Assembly: GCF_023053635.1 (NCBI RefSeq)
Contig: NC_086177.1
Location: forward strand, 98,800,001 to 98,864,000
Direction of reading: 5' to 3'
Origin: Elgaria multicarinata webbii
Lineage: Eukaryota > Chordata > Lepidosauria > Squamata > Anguidae
Length of the DNA: 64,000 nt
In this document: one piece after another, positions 51,440-63,352 of the stretch
How the letters are laid out: each line of letters opens with the position of its first letter
Position numbering within the stretch: the first letter of the stretch is position 1
The notes under the pieces: generated by a model
What the model saw: the letters and a program-made list of their open reading frames with translations, nothing else
Told to the model about the DNA's origin: nothing
Database searches by the model: none
Position numbers and translations under genes: made by a program

Positions 51440-52745
51440 ATCAAAGATGCAGAGTAGTTTGCAAAATGGCCCGACGCAGGCAGTCCTGGAAGGTCTTCCC
51501 CTCATCAGGCCTGGAGAAATTGCCTGTAGTTAGTAGCGAGGCAAAGTTAACCTGTAGAACTCCCTGCCACAAAACGTGGGTGTTGGCCGCTACAACTAGG
51601 GGTGTGCACGGACCCCCCGCTCTGCCCCGCGGGCCGATCCAAAAATTTCGGGTTGGCCCGCGCCGCTCCGCCCATACTCCGCTCCTCTTCGCCGAGGAGC
51701 TCCGGCTCCGAATCGGAGCTCCACAGTGGAGGGGAGTGGTGACGGCGGCAGAGCCCGGTAAGGGACCAAGGGGGAGGGGGGGCCTTACCTGCCTCCGTCC
51801 GCGGTCCGTCGGCGTCTTCAATTGAGCCCGCGGTTCAACCAGGAAGTCTGGGCCGCGGCTTCCTGGTTGAACCGCGGGCTCAACTGAAGACGCCGACGGA
51901 CCGCGGACGGAGGCAGGTAAGGGATAGGAGGGCGGGGGGGTTACTGGGTCCTGCCGCCGTTGCTGCCCATGCGGCGACAGCGGCAGAGCCCGGTAAGTGA
52001 CCAAGGGAGAGGGGGGCCTTACCTGCCTCTGTCCGCGGTCCGTCAGCGTCTTCAATTGAGCCTGCGGTTCAACCAGGAAGACTGGGCCGCATGTGGCCCA
52101 AAGTTCCTGGTTGAACCGCGGGCTCAATTGAAGACGCCGATGGACCGCGAACGGAGGCAGGTAAGGGAGAGGAGGGCGGGGGGGTTACCGGGCCCTGCCG
52201 CTGTCGCCGCATGGGCGACAGCGCCAGGGCCCAGTAAACCCCACTTACCTTTCCGGCGGAGCTCCGGATCGAGGCGAAGGATCCGCCTTCACCTCGATCC
52301 TCTTCACCACGCTCCGCCGGCCCCCCAATCCTCTTCGCCTCCGCCTTAAGGGCAGGCGAAGCCCCCCGCTCCGCTTCTAATTCGCCAGTCCGATTAGAAG
52401 TGGAGCACATCCCTAGCTACAACCCCCAGATGCCTTCTGATGAAGCTGGATAATGAGAGATTAAGGGCATATAGTTAACCTATGGAATTTGGATGTGCTG
52501 ATGGCCACCCACTCAGATGGCTTTAAAAGGGGGATTAGACAATGTAGGGAAGGACTATTGACAGCTACTAATCATGATGGCTGTATATTACGTTACCCCC
52601 AGTATCAGTCTCTGTGTACCAGTTGCTGGGGAAAGTGAGCAGGAGGGTGCTGTTGCTGTCATGTCCTGCTCATCCGGTTGGCCACAGTCACTGTGGGAAG
52701 CAGAATCTTGGCCTAGTTGGACCTTTGGTCTGATCGTATGTTCTT
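51440..52745 (+). mobile_element. CR1/L3-like LINE interrupted by a hAT element
   Basis: The LINE part before 51596 (GTAGAACTCCCTGCCACAAA) continues after 52424 (GGCTTTAAAAGGGGGATTAG, CAGTTGCTGGGGAAAGTGAG) and closes with TGGTCTGATCGTATGTTCTTA. Confidence 0.65.
51597..52415. mobile_element. GC-rich non-autonomous hAT, family E-like, 819 bp, perfect target duplication
   Basis: The ends TAGGGGTGTGC and GCACATCCCTA are inverted repeats. Both flanks read GCTACAAC (51589-51596 and 52416-52423). The interior contains two successive palindromes (about 51756-51935 and 51990-52180) built on CGGAGGCAGGTAAGG and TTCAACCAGGAAG blocks. The long open frames inside are by-products of GC-rich inverted repeats. 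Consensus-like 5' splice sites occur on both strands. Confidence 0.88.
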
Positions 52746-52915
52746 AAACACACTTCCAGCTACAGTACAATCATATGCATGTTTGCTCAGAAGTTCTTTT
52801 TTTCTTTTTCTATATGCAGCTCGATTTTGCTGGTCTGTTAATGCATTCGTTACTGTAATTCCATTTGATTTTTCACTTAAATAAAATGGAAAATCAATGA
52901 AAGAGAATTACTATG

Positions 52916-53536
52916 GAATGCTGATCTTTATTAGGGAAAGAACACAAAGCAAATATGGGCAGAGTCCCTTCCCCAAATATCTTAAGCTTGCAAGCGTCAG
53001 ATCAACACCACTCTTGCAAAAAGGAAACGCACACAGATAAAACTATTTACAATGACAGTTATTCTAACAACGGAGATGGGTATTAAAATGTAAATATATT
53101 CATAGCCTTCATAGTACAGTATCAGAAAGCATGTCAAATCATGTAAACTACTGGAAATGTTAGACACAGACTGACCTAAGATCACATTCAGCAAAAAAGA
53201 AGAAAAGAAAAAAAGGAATATCACAGTAAGATTACAGCAGAAGGTAGATTCATCAGATGTCACTAGATCAGGGGACATGATGTGTGTACAGGCAAACCCA
53301 CTCCCTATGTCCCTTGAGTCAGGATCAAGATGAAAAAACACAAGTACTCCCAAACTATTTGTTATAATGCATCTTTGATTTTAATGCATCTTTGACTGAT
53401 GCTGCTCAATTCTTCCACACATTCAGGGTGCAGCAAACCAGAGGACCCCTTGCTCTGTTATCTTAGTAAGTATAGCCCTACCCCAAGATACTTAAAGGCA
53501 GACACTTTAAAAGCATAGTTAAAATTCTGCATATAT
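52916..53536 (-). other. Candidate ZHX1 3'UTR end, no coding sequence
   Basis: Reverse-strand AATAAA at 52927-52932 is followed upstream (higher coordinates) by AT-rich, repeat-poor DNA. A Pumilio-type TGTAAATA lies on the minus strand at 53044-53051. Human gene order predicts ZHX1 here on this strand. The assignment is inference. Confidence 0.3.
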
Positions 53537-53775
53537 CATATCATAGAATCATAGAATAGTAGAGTTGGAAGGGGCCTATAAGGCCATCGAGTCCAAACAC
53601 ACACACACCCTGCTCAATGCAGCAATCCACCTTAAAGAAGGCCTGACAGATGGCTGTCCAGCTGCCTCTTGAAGGCCTCTAGTGTGGGAGAGCCCACAAC
53701 CTCCCTAGGTCATTGGTTCCCTTGTCATACTGTTCTAACAGTCAGGACGTTTTTCCTGATGTCCAGCCAGAACAT
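53537..53775 (-). mobile_element. CR1 LINE 3' fragment
   Basis: CATAGAATCATAGAATAGTA and TTGAAGGCCTCTAGTGTGGG mark the 3' end in reverse; a short CA run interrupts it near 53600. Confidence 0.8.
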
Positions 53776-53969
53776 GTAATTCCTCTCTGCGGCATTTGAT
53801 CTGTGATGGCTCATTCATACCTGCAATTATGCATGTGTTTATGTGAAGCAACCCCACGACAGTCGATGCACATCTGTTGTACAATAAAGATTTGGGAGAG
53901 GGAATAGCCCTGACCGTTCCAGCCTATACTACCTAGCTACACCCAAAACTATACAGGTTGTCTCTTGAT

Positions 53970-54240
53970 CAGGGATGCAAAACCTAAGGCCCAATGGCAA
54001 AATCTGGCCTTTTAGGGGCCCTCAGAAGTCCAGCACCCCTTCCGCTGGCTCCACCACCGACCCCCCAGCCACAAATTGTGATTCCCCCCCCCCCCGCAGT
54101 TTTCTCCCCATTCTAAAAGGTTGCAATGCCTTAGGTGGCAGCACTAAGAGCTTTAAGGTAAAATAGGCTATTATTTCTCATATTTTTGGTCCCCCCCCCC
54201 CCGAGAACCTCTCCAAAGTTCGGTCCTGGGCAGAAAGAGA
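53970..54240 (+). mobile_element. hAT family A copy, degraded right end
   Basis: CAGGGATGCAAAACCTAAGG, CCATTCTAAAAGGTTGCAAT and GGGCAGAAAGAGATTC follow the family order. It contains two C runs. Confidence 0.6.
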
Positions 54241-55432
54241 TTCTGTCCTCCTGGCTCTACACTTTCAGAACAAGACAAAGGTATCTACATTCAATGACAC
54301 CTGGCAAGTTGAGGACTGAATGATCACAGTTTAAGGACAAAAACAGAAAACAACTTTTAAAAAGCTTGCTAGTATGAAATAGCAAAGTCTCTTTACATCA
54401 AACTTGCCCACCAAGCAATTTCAGCGGATGGCCTGATCCGTAATGCACTAATTGATTCCATGAAACTGTTTGGTCCAAGATTAGCCAGTTGAACAGTTTT
54501 GGGGTACAATGCAGCATATTGAGTAATAGTTAATATTACAATAAAAGGGAACTGCTTTTAAAAAGGAAATCAACATGCCTATTGAAGTTTTTCAGGAACT
54601 CCCTTGTGAAAAAAGAAAAAGGGGAAGCAAAAAGATGATAAAATATATTTACAATGATTATTGTTCAAGCACACACCCACACACCCACACAAACACCTGA
54701 TGGGATAATCACATTGTGGCAGTACCTTCTAGCTTTATTCGGGTATAGGCATGTGTACTCTGTGAAATATATAATCAAAGTAATCTATATTCTGCATAAA
54801 CAAAAGCTGCAATCTGCAATGAGTGTAAAATACGAAAAGTTGCATTCTGAAATTGCGTAATTTCATCTGGCTCTGACATTCCTGGGGAGGAGTGTGGAAG
54901 GAGGCAGGCCACTGAGCCTAAAAACCCATGAAATTCTATTTAGTCACCCCACCCCGCTGGTTTCTCAGAGTTCATCAACAATGCTTAGACATTTTTATTC
55001 ACATTTTTTTTTATCATAAAGGTTAGTCTCTTTTTTTCTGTACCCTGTATTGCCTTTTTTGGTCCTTCTGCAAAATTGCAATGTAGATATAAAGAGCCCT
55101 GCATTTGGTCTTGTGACATCTCATCCTTCAATGTGGAGCGCTACAGGAGTCCAGCTGAGTAGTCCTTAGCAGAGAATGAAAAAATTCAGACATGTAGCAG
55201 CAAAGTTAGAATCCCAATTCTGCAAACACTTTTAACATTCGTATACAGACCCAGTCATGAGTCTATGTACAAGTATTTGTGTATTCAATAGCATGTACAA
55301 ATATTTGTGCATTCAAATCTATAAAAGGCAACTGTGCAGTTCCCAGTGAATTGGGTTCAAAAGTTCAACATTTCAATTTCCTTCAGGATCCCTCAAAACT
55401 GAAATCTTAAAATTACGATCTTCATCCACTGC
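54241..55432. other. AT-rich stretch, nothing coding
   Basis: No repeat family is recognised. A second minus-strand TGTAAATA is at 54646-54653. It is compatible with 3'UTR or plain intergenic DNA. Confidence 0.35.
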
Positions 55433-55860
55433 AAGGGTCCCCAACAGTTCTGGGTTGGTGGGCACCTTTGGAATTTTAAGTGTTGTGGGCACTCTTACAA
55501 AATGGCTGCCACCAGAGGGCTTGTCCATTCATAAAATAGCTGCCATGGCGGGCATGGCTGGTCCCCAAACCCTCATTTCCTATAAAGCAAAGTGGTGGGT
55601 CTGAAATAAAAGTAATTTGCCCAAAAATAGAGGCAGGGAGTTGAGCTTTAAAACACAAAAACGCGCTTTTGAACTCCAATCAAGATGGTGCAGAACAGCA
55701 CTTCACTTTGCAGCATGCCAACCTCCCAGTTAAAACTTTTATAATTAAAATACTTAATAAAAATAAAAATGGGGGGGGGGATTAAAGGAGCCTGGTGGCC
55801 ACGAAGAGAAGTATCTGTGGGCCCACCACATTGGAGACACACTGGAGACACCATTTGGAA
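55433..55860 (+). mobile_element. Probable hAT-type repeat (GGGTCCCCAACAG start)
   Basis: GGTCCCCAACAGTTCTGGGT, GGTGGGCACCTTTGGAATTT and AAAATGGCTGCCACCAGAGG match a squamate repeat family I know by sight. The ends are not clear. Confidence 0.5.
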
Positions 55861-56129
55861 AAACTTAAAAAGCACATGTCTAATTAGCAATTTAGGGTGG
55901 ATTCCTACACGTTTATACAGAAAAAAAGTCCTACAACCTCCAGCATTCACCAGCCAGCATGCCTTAAGAGCTCATGCCTTGAGAGCTGATACTCCGCTGA
56001 AGTGTCTATCCCCTCAACCCCATTTAAATGGTCAAAAATGATAAAAGTAAATTTTGCAGTAGGTGGCCCAGGGCCTGGCTCCACCCCTGTCTCGTTGCCT
56101 AGAAGAGCATCCAATCCCAAGAATGCCCA

Positions 56130-56441
56130 ACACACACACAAACAGCACATAGTCAAACTCTGGAATTTACTACCACAAGATGTAGGGATGGCCACCCGTT
56201 TGGATGGCTTTAAAAGGGTTTGGATGAATTCCTTCAATGGCTACTAGCCCTGATGGTTATGTTCTACCTCCAGTATCTGAAGCAGTAAGCCTACATGCAC
56301 CAGTCGCTGGGGAACATGGGTGGGAGGGTGCTGTTGCACTGTGTCCTGATTTGCTGGTCCCTGGCCGATGGCTAGTTGGCCACTGTGTGAACAGAGTGCT
56401 GGACTAGACGGACCTCGGTCTGATCCAGCATGGCACTTATG
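56130..56441 (+). mobile_element. CR1/L3-like LINE, 3' fragment
   Basis: ACTCTGGAATTTACTACCAC, GGCTACTAGCCCTGATGGTT and CTGGACTAGACGGACCTCGG match 1700-2112. Confidence 0.7.
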
Positions 56442-56444
56442 TTA

Positions 56445-58960
56445 TTTCTCCCACCAAGTAGAGGCAAATGGCTCTTTGGCCCTCTCCATGCCAGTGTGAA
56501 GAGCAACAGAGAAGCCAAAGGCCTTTTCCTAGTATGCATCTTGGTGGTTTCCTGTCCCACTAAGACATAGCCAAATATGATGCCTTCCAGAGACCATATG
56601 GCCAAAATATGTAGATTTTGCTCCATTAAAAATATGCCCTCTGCTAAAAATCCATTGGCTTCCAGGCTTGTAATGTGCAAATCAGAAAAGGATGTTGGGA
56701 AAAAGACTTCTGTTGGCATGAACATGTTTTCTCATTCCTGCGTTCAGTTTTAGGGGTGGGAGGGAGAATTATTATTTCTGTTGTCAAGGTTTTTGATATT
56801 TATTCCTGGGGCCGCCTTCCGGACTTTTTGCAAGAGTAGCAACAGTCCCAATCCCCACCGAGTTTTCTCTGGCTGTGTGAACAAAAGGAAATTCAGTTTG
56901 AAATATTACAAGTCTCTTAAAGTAGTAGCATCCGCTCTGAAAGCAAGCCGCATCTACAGAATCCATAGTCCACCCAAAGTGTGCAAGACGTTTCAAAAGT
57001 ATGTTGCATCTTCCATGCATGTTTTTAATCGTTGTACAAATACATGTACGTTTGAACAAATCCTAGTAAATAAGACACAGAAATATCCATCAAGTGTACT
57101 TGTTTCTAAGAACTTTTACTCTGTAAAATGTTTGGTCACTCAAAGCTATAAGCTTAAATCACATATCAAAGAACACAGGCAATAAAGCCCATTTTTATAC
57201 TAAGAACATACAGTATTGGTACAAGCCAGACAAAAATCTAGTGGTTGTCGTTTCTCCTTTAGGTTAAAGTTCTTAAAAACATGAAAGTTTCTATCATGTA
57301 GTAGCAGAATAGAAATGTTCTGTATTAAAATCTGATCTCTCCCCCACCCACCCCCGGTCCATTTTTTTCTTTACAAGTTTCATTTAACCAGTCTTATTTA
57401 CAGTACAGAACTTCTGCCAACTGCAGTAGTTTTTAACTTTGGCACAACATGGATGGTCCAATCCTTGTGGCATATTCCAATCTTGGGGTTGTGTGTGTCC
57501 AATTCTTTTTCTTCCACAAAAGATCAGGCACCCCCATCCCCTCATTCACAGTAAACCAGAATTGCTGGACTCATATGTATCTCCTTTCCGAACCCCAAGA
57601 ATCCCCCCCCCCCGCTGTTGCTAGAAAGGAAGAAAGGTATAAGCTGCTTTGCATCCATCCAGCAAAAAATAAAATCTTCACTTCTAAGGAGTCTAAAAGC
57701 ACGGGTCACCTGCAATGACAATACACCTGGAAAGCAGATTTAGTTACCTTCTTCATGCTGCTGTCACATTTTTACGGGCAATTACAGAAGCACCATTCTT
57801 ATGATTCAAATACATCACAATGTAGTCCTTGCAACTGCAAATTCAGAGAAATAAGGTGTTTATTTGCATGTGTACTGAAAAAGCTGCAGGACCTTCATTG
57901 AAGTAAATCTGCAGTTTTCAATCCCCTGTGATATATATTCAGTGCAATTCTTTCACCCTGTATTACCCTCAAACCTTTCCTATGGATAGCTAGCAACTAC
58001 TTGTACTTTCCAGAAGTTGGGGGGGGGGGGAAGCCACTTCGAAAGGCGTTAACGCAACAGGAAGTCCTGCAGCTCAATCTCGTCACAGTGCTGGTTGTGG
58101 CCTCACAACGTTGTGCTTGTAACGCTATCTTTTTTTCAGCAGCGTTAGGAACATTGAGCTGTAAACAAATGCAAGTCAAAACAATATCCCATGGTATTGT
58201 CGGGCCAAAAAAGCTTTGCAAGAAACAAGACACACAAAACGTAACTGAAATAGGAACAGAAAGAGCATTGCTATAATATAGGGTTGATTTAATCAGTGCT
58301 AAAATGCTTTTCATCTCTGGAAAGAGAAGGAGTTTGGGTCCCATGAGATTCATGAGCAAGAATCAGAGATCTAATATCCTAATAAGCGGCCTCAGTGCTC
58401 AAATATGGGGTGGGTCTTTGTAAAGAAGGTTGTATGCAAGGTTAACGCACACCCTAGCACACTGACTTCCAAACCCTCCTCAGTTCTGATTGGTCATGAC
58501 TATACCATCATGGTATACAGGTACCGTTTTTGAAAAATGTCACTGCCAAATTACCCTGCTAAAAAGATCTCAACCTACTCTATCACTTCAATCTTGAAAA
58601 TCAAAGGAGTTGATTTGCGCCCTCTCTTAGAATGAATGGGGCAACCCACAAAAGCACTTCTGAGTACACAGATATCTTGAAAAGAATATACAAAGGTCTG
58701 TAGTATGGACATCAACCAAATATGGGATTTAAAATCGATCACCTGCTCGATGCATACCTTTCGCAAAAGGGGGGGGGGAATTGCTTGCAATTTAATTAAC
58801 AAAGGATGCCACACGGAGTTAAAAGGAAATGCTGTCCTTTAAAGAGAAGATTAATTCCCTATACCATGCCAGAACCAAAATAGCCTCAACAATAAAAATG
58901 GGTGCCTCCCCTAATCCTCAAGTCCCACCCATCAATTAAAATTGGCCTTTAATTCACTAA
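56445..58960. other. AT-rich, repeat-poor stretch, no gene recognised
   Basis: No LINE, SINE or hAT copy is recognised across 2.5 kb, unusual for this window. A third minus-strand TGTAAATA lies at 57395-57402. A 134-codon frame at 56781-57185 resembles nothing known. It may be untranslated or intronic sequence of the neighbouring gene. Confidence 0.35.
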
Positions 58961-58962
58961 AG

Positions 58963-59308
58963 CAGGGTGGGTAATTTGTAGTCTTCCAGACGGTTTTGGC
59001 CTAGAACGCCCCAGGTGAGAGATAATGGAAGTTTACTTGTTTGTTATATTTGTATTCCACCTTTCTTCCACGTAACCTGCAGGGGTGTACATGATTTTCC
59101 TTGCCTCCATTTTGTCCTCACAACAAACCTGTGAGGTAGGCTAGGCTGAGAGTCAGTGACTGGCCCAAAATCACCCAGTGAGCTTCATGGCTGAGGGCGT
59201 GTGTCTAGAACCCAGATCTCCTGAATCCCAAGTCCAACACCCTAACCACTACACCACTGGCTTTCTGTTGGCCAAAACATCTGGAGGTCCACAAGTTGCC
59301 CACCCTTG
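58963..59308. mobile_element. hAT MITE (CAGGGTGGGTAATTTG ends) with CORE-SINE inserted
   Basis: The ends CAGGGTGGGTAATTTG and CAAGTTGCCCACCCTTG are inverted repeats. The flanks CACTAAAG (58955-58962) and AACTAAAG (59309-59316) match at 7 of 8 bases. A CORE-SINE occupies about 59037-59267. Confidence 0.75.
59037..59267 (-). mobile_element. MIR-like CORE-SINE
   Basis: TCCTCACAACAAACCTGTGA and CCAACACCCTAACCACTACA are the CORE and head in reverse; it lies within the hAT element. Confidence 0.7.
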
Positions 59309-59316
59309 AACTAAAG

Positions 59317-60128
59317 CATTAGTAGGCTGACCTACTGATACTAACTCGCAATATTGGGAGACGCCTATTAAAATCTATGTCACAAGAAACTCCACCACCA
59401 CCCAAGTAATTTTGATTTCTTTTAAGAATCTGTTGTACAGTTTATGCTTCTGAACAACAGTTCAAAATCTGTTGTGGTTAATTTGGCATTCTTAGCAATA
59501 CCTGCATAGTATTTGCCAAGTGCAGCTTTCTAAAAACCTACCAAAAACTGCCAGATTCCCAACTAGGACAATGGGGGAATTCTGAAATGGAATCTGTGTA
59601 ACTGGACCTTACTAGTCATATTATCTTCAAGGAGAGGGGGCCCAATCCTGAAGTGAGCAGGCCCAGTTGTCTCTGGGCCACGGGCATTGCTAGGCACTTA
59701 AAAAGATTCAGGGGCCAAGCCTACAAGACACAAATCTCTAGGTAGTTTATATCTATACATGCACATTTAGAAATAATTACTAGTGTTTAACTTTCACAGA
59801 AGGTGAAGCCAGGCAATCTATTTCCCATCCAAATCACACCAAATGAAACAAATGCTTTAATGGATTTGCATCCCAACACCCAAATCATCTCAAATCAGTA
59901 ATTCCTATTCAGTTACAATTGATTTGCAGTGGCTGTGAACAAGTGTGGAAAAAATAAACAGAAGAGAAGGGTTGGTAGTTTGCTTCTTGAGTCTTTTTAG
60001 ACACACTCCTAAAAACGGCAATTTGAAAAAGCATGTTATATTGATTCAAAAGCAAACCAAGAACAAACCAGGATATCAACCCCCCCCCCCCCAATTCATT
60101 TGATAATCCATTTGCCTTCAGTTATCTC
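59317..60128. other. Intergenic stretch, nothing recognised
   Basis: AT-rich DNA without repeat or frame of note, apart from a C run near 60080. Confidence 0.4.
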
Positions 60129-60428
60129 CAAGGGTGAGGAACCTCTTTCAGCAGGAAGGAGGGATTCAATTTCAGAGGCACGCGTGGGCTGCATATTCCA
60201 GTGGTGGGCGGAGTCAAATGCAAAAGGGGGCAGGGCAAATATGCCAGCATATTTTAGCTTAAAGTTCTGACTGCCAGTAACTAAACCCTGGGAAAGGCAT
60301 TTCAATGAGGAATAAACTATGCAAAATCAAGAAAACTGCCAAGGGATCGGTGGATGGGGCCAGAGGAAGGGAGCATGACCCTTTGGTGAACCCTGGAGGG
60401 CAGGATTGGGCTTACAGTTGCCCACCTC
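60129..60428 (-). mobile_element. hAT family A, inverted copy
   Basis: CAAGGGTGAGGAACCTCTTT, TTTTAGCTTAAAGTTCTGAC and TAACTAAACCCTGGGAAAGG are family A blocks in reverse order. Confidence 0.6.
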
Positions 60429-60627
60429 CAAATTACCCTAGCCATCGGTCATTATGATCTACATAAATTAAATTCAAAATAAAAGTGTGGTGCACAATTC
60501 TGGGGATGGGAGTGCATGCTGGCTGGGGAGGATGGGACTTGCAGTCTAACATATACGGTGGGCACCAGGTTGGGGAAAGGGGGTTATACAAGCATGTCTC
60601 AGGCCACATAGTACCTTCTGTCCCTCT

Positions 60628-60853
60628 CAGCGGAGGCTGGTGGCTTCAACTTCAGTGGGGTGGTGAATCCACTCCGGGTTTCAGTCAGAACACTAAAGGA
60701 CCTGTCCTTTAGCTAACGCACAGTCCTTGTGCAATATGGACTGAGGGAGGGGCTTAACACCTTGGATAGCTCCTTTATAGTTCTGATTGATTCTGACTGA
60801 AACCCGGAGCGGATTCACTGCCCCACTGACATCGGAGCCACCAGCCTCCACTG
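60628..60853. mobile_element. hAT MITE family D with 7-of-8 target duplication
   Basis: The flanks are GTCCCTCT (60620-60627) and GTTCCTCT (60854-60861). It runs from CAGCGGAGGCTGGTGGCTTC to GGAGCCACCAGCCTCCACTG. Confidence 0.8.
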
Positions 60854-60900
60854 GTTCCTCTTAAGTGCCAATTATTGTGTTCACTTTTGATACAGTAAAG

Positions 60901-61012
60901 CAGCTTTCCCCAACTTGTGCCCTCCAAATCTTTTGGATTACAACTCCCAGCAGCCCAAACCAGCATAGCCAATAGACAGGAATCTAGGAGGGCATCAGGT
61001 TGCGGAAAGTTG
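60901..61012. mobile_element. hAT MITE family B
   Basis: CAGCTTTCCCCAACTTGTGC pairs with GCATCAGGTTGCGGAAAGTTG; no duplication is visible. Confidence 0.6.
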
Positions 61013-61499
61013 CGATAGACACATCATGACATGGTTCTACAATATCATTTTCACAGCGAACGCTCATTACTGGTGCACTGTGAGAAGGAAGTATTTTACG
61101 CTGGCTGAAAGATCCAGCAGCAAAACGGCAGTTTCCACTAGGGAGGAAGGGCCTGTTCCTAAGAAATATTACATGAAAGACTGTGTGTGGGGGGGGGGGA
61201 TCACTTTGTGTTGACATTTCCATATCAAACACAAAACAGAGGAACCAGGTCTACCTGGCCCCTGACCCTAAGCAATGTTTCAGTGAGCACCTTGCAAGGC
61301 CCGACAGACTAAAAGAGAGTCTCTGAGCGAGTCCAGAACCACCTCCACCAGCCCTTGAGTGTCACGGATTTGTTTGCCAGCGGCCAGTGCCAAGGAGACA
61401 CCGGCTCCCTGCAAAACATGGTTTGACCCAACCTCAGCAAACGCATGCTCTCCGGAGCAAATCCCCAACTCTCTTCCGGTAGCACGAATTAAATGTACA

Positions 61500-62260
61500 G
61501 CCCGCCTTTCTGCCAAACATGGTGCGGAGAGCAGCTAAAGATGCTAAGATACCCATGCAAACAGAATCTCGGTGAAAGCGCAATTAAAAGCATGGCAATA
61601 AGAAAAAAGAAATAAAACAGCAGCCAACCAGTTGAAACCCCCGTCAGGAACAAACCAGCTTACATCCTTGAATGAAAAGGGCTTGGCCTGTCGAGGGAAA
61701 GCAACGAAGAGGAAGCCAAGCTAGCCTCCATCGGCAGGGAGTTCCAGAGCCTGGGGAGCTGCCACTGACAAGGCCCTCTTCCACATGGCCTCCAATGTGG
61801 TGAGATCAAGAGAAAGGCTCCACCAAAGAACTTAAAATCCAGTGGGCTGATATGGGAGAAGGCAGACTTTCAAATAGCTTGGTCCCAAGTTGCATTGGGC
61901 TTTATAGGTCATAACTGATGCTTTGAATTGTGTCCAGAAACAAACTGGTAGCTAGTGAAGCTGCTGGAACAATGGGTCATGTGCCCCATAGAACCAGCCC
62001 TGGTCAATGGCTGCAACATTCTGGAGCAGCTGAACATTTTCAAAGGTAGCTCAACGTAGAGTGTGTTGCAATCATCCAAATGGGATGCAGCTAAGGCATG
62101 TGTCACCATGGCCAGATCAGACATCTCCAGGAGCAGGCACAACTGGCATGCTAGCCTCGGCTATGCAAATGCACTCATGGCCACTGCCGAAACCTGGGCA
62201 TCCAGGTTCCAGGCTGAATCCAGGAGTACACCCAAACTGCAAACATGAGTCATTGGTTCT
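61500..62260 (-). mobile_element. L2-related LINE, decayed
   Basis: GGGCTTTATAGGTCATAACT, CATCGGCAGGGAGTTCCAGA and TGCTGGAACAATGGGTCATG match L2 3' blocks in reverse (compare 32845-33297). The frames are closed. From 62260 to 63190 nothing is recognised. Confidence 0.5.
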
Positions 62261-63352
62261 AGTTTAGCTGGCATTTCAGGCACAGACACAAAACAATAGT
62301 CCTCTCATAAAAGCAGGATCTGAAATCAGAACTTGGAGTAAGTTTGTAGGGCATTAGATATAAAAGCCCCTGGTTAGTGTTAAAACCATGGTTGGTGCAT
62401 ATGCAATGCTCAACTGTGGTTAACATGAATGTTGGAAGAAGAAATTCCCTTCAGGGAGGGAAGGGAATATGCATTCCTGAGACTGGCTTTCAAGCTGCAA
62501 ACCATGGTTTGCTGGGAGCCAGGATTGCATCTGCATCAGACCAGGGAGCAAGCTGGCCACGAACTATTGAGATCTGGCTACTTTAACTTTAATGAATCAA
62601 AGAAAGTTCCACTACACTGATTTTTAAGTTGGTCCTTTAAACATTTTGGGAAATGCAGCTTTCTGGGCATTACTACTGTAGAACAACAACGAATCCTCCC
62701 TAAAATATTAAAGCACTTCAGGAAATGAAGCCCAAATAATGTCAAGGACTGAAGAGAAAAGAAGAAAGCTTGATTTTGCATTGTAGAGCAGCAGAAGTGA
62801 TGGACTGCATGAAGGCATTGCTATGAAGTCTGCTTAAGCTGGCTGCGTAAATTCACTCACTTGAGCTACTACTGCAAAGGAAGACAATAGAGGCAATTGA
62901 GAATTGCACAAATTATTTAGCAATACCCAGAGCTGGAAAGGCAAGAAATGTGAACATTTCAAAACTTGTATGAATTTAAACACTAGGCCACTGGCAAAAA
63001 TAAATAAATGTTTTTTAAAAAATAATAATCTGAATTGTTCTTATCTGAATCTGTAGCTGCACTTTAATCTCCAGCTTGTAAAACAATTTCAAATCCAAAG
63101 TCCTAAACAGGGAGGATGCCATTTACCAGGGCTCTGTGAGTTCTTTCCCCATCTCAGTTTCTAAGAGCCTGGATTGGGCCACTAACTTCCAATCTGTACA
63201 GAGGGGAGCATGTAGAACAGGAGCCAGGAACGGCTTTCATCTTGGAGAAGGTCTTGGGAGATGCATTCCAGTGGTAGGTGGGGCTGAAGGCAAAAGGGGC
63301 GGGGCAAGAAAGTCAAAGAAGCTCTTACTGTCAATAACTAAGCCTTAGGCAT

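Noticed and set aside
51441-52127. 228-codon frame on the minus strand
   Set aside because: It lies across the palindromic hAT element and the LINE around it; repeated GC-rich arms produce long stop-free frames. No domain is recognisable.
51960-52349. 129-codon frame on the plus strand
   Set aside because: It is inside the same hAT element and is a mirror of the minus-strand frame.
56781-57185. 134-codon plus-strand frame
   Set aside because: Lys/Ser-rich translation of AT-rich DNA without any known motif; may oppose a minus-strand UTR.
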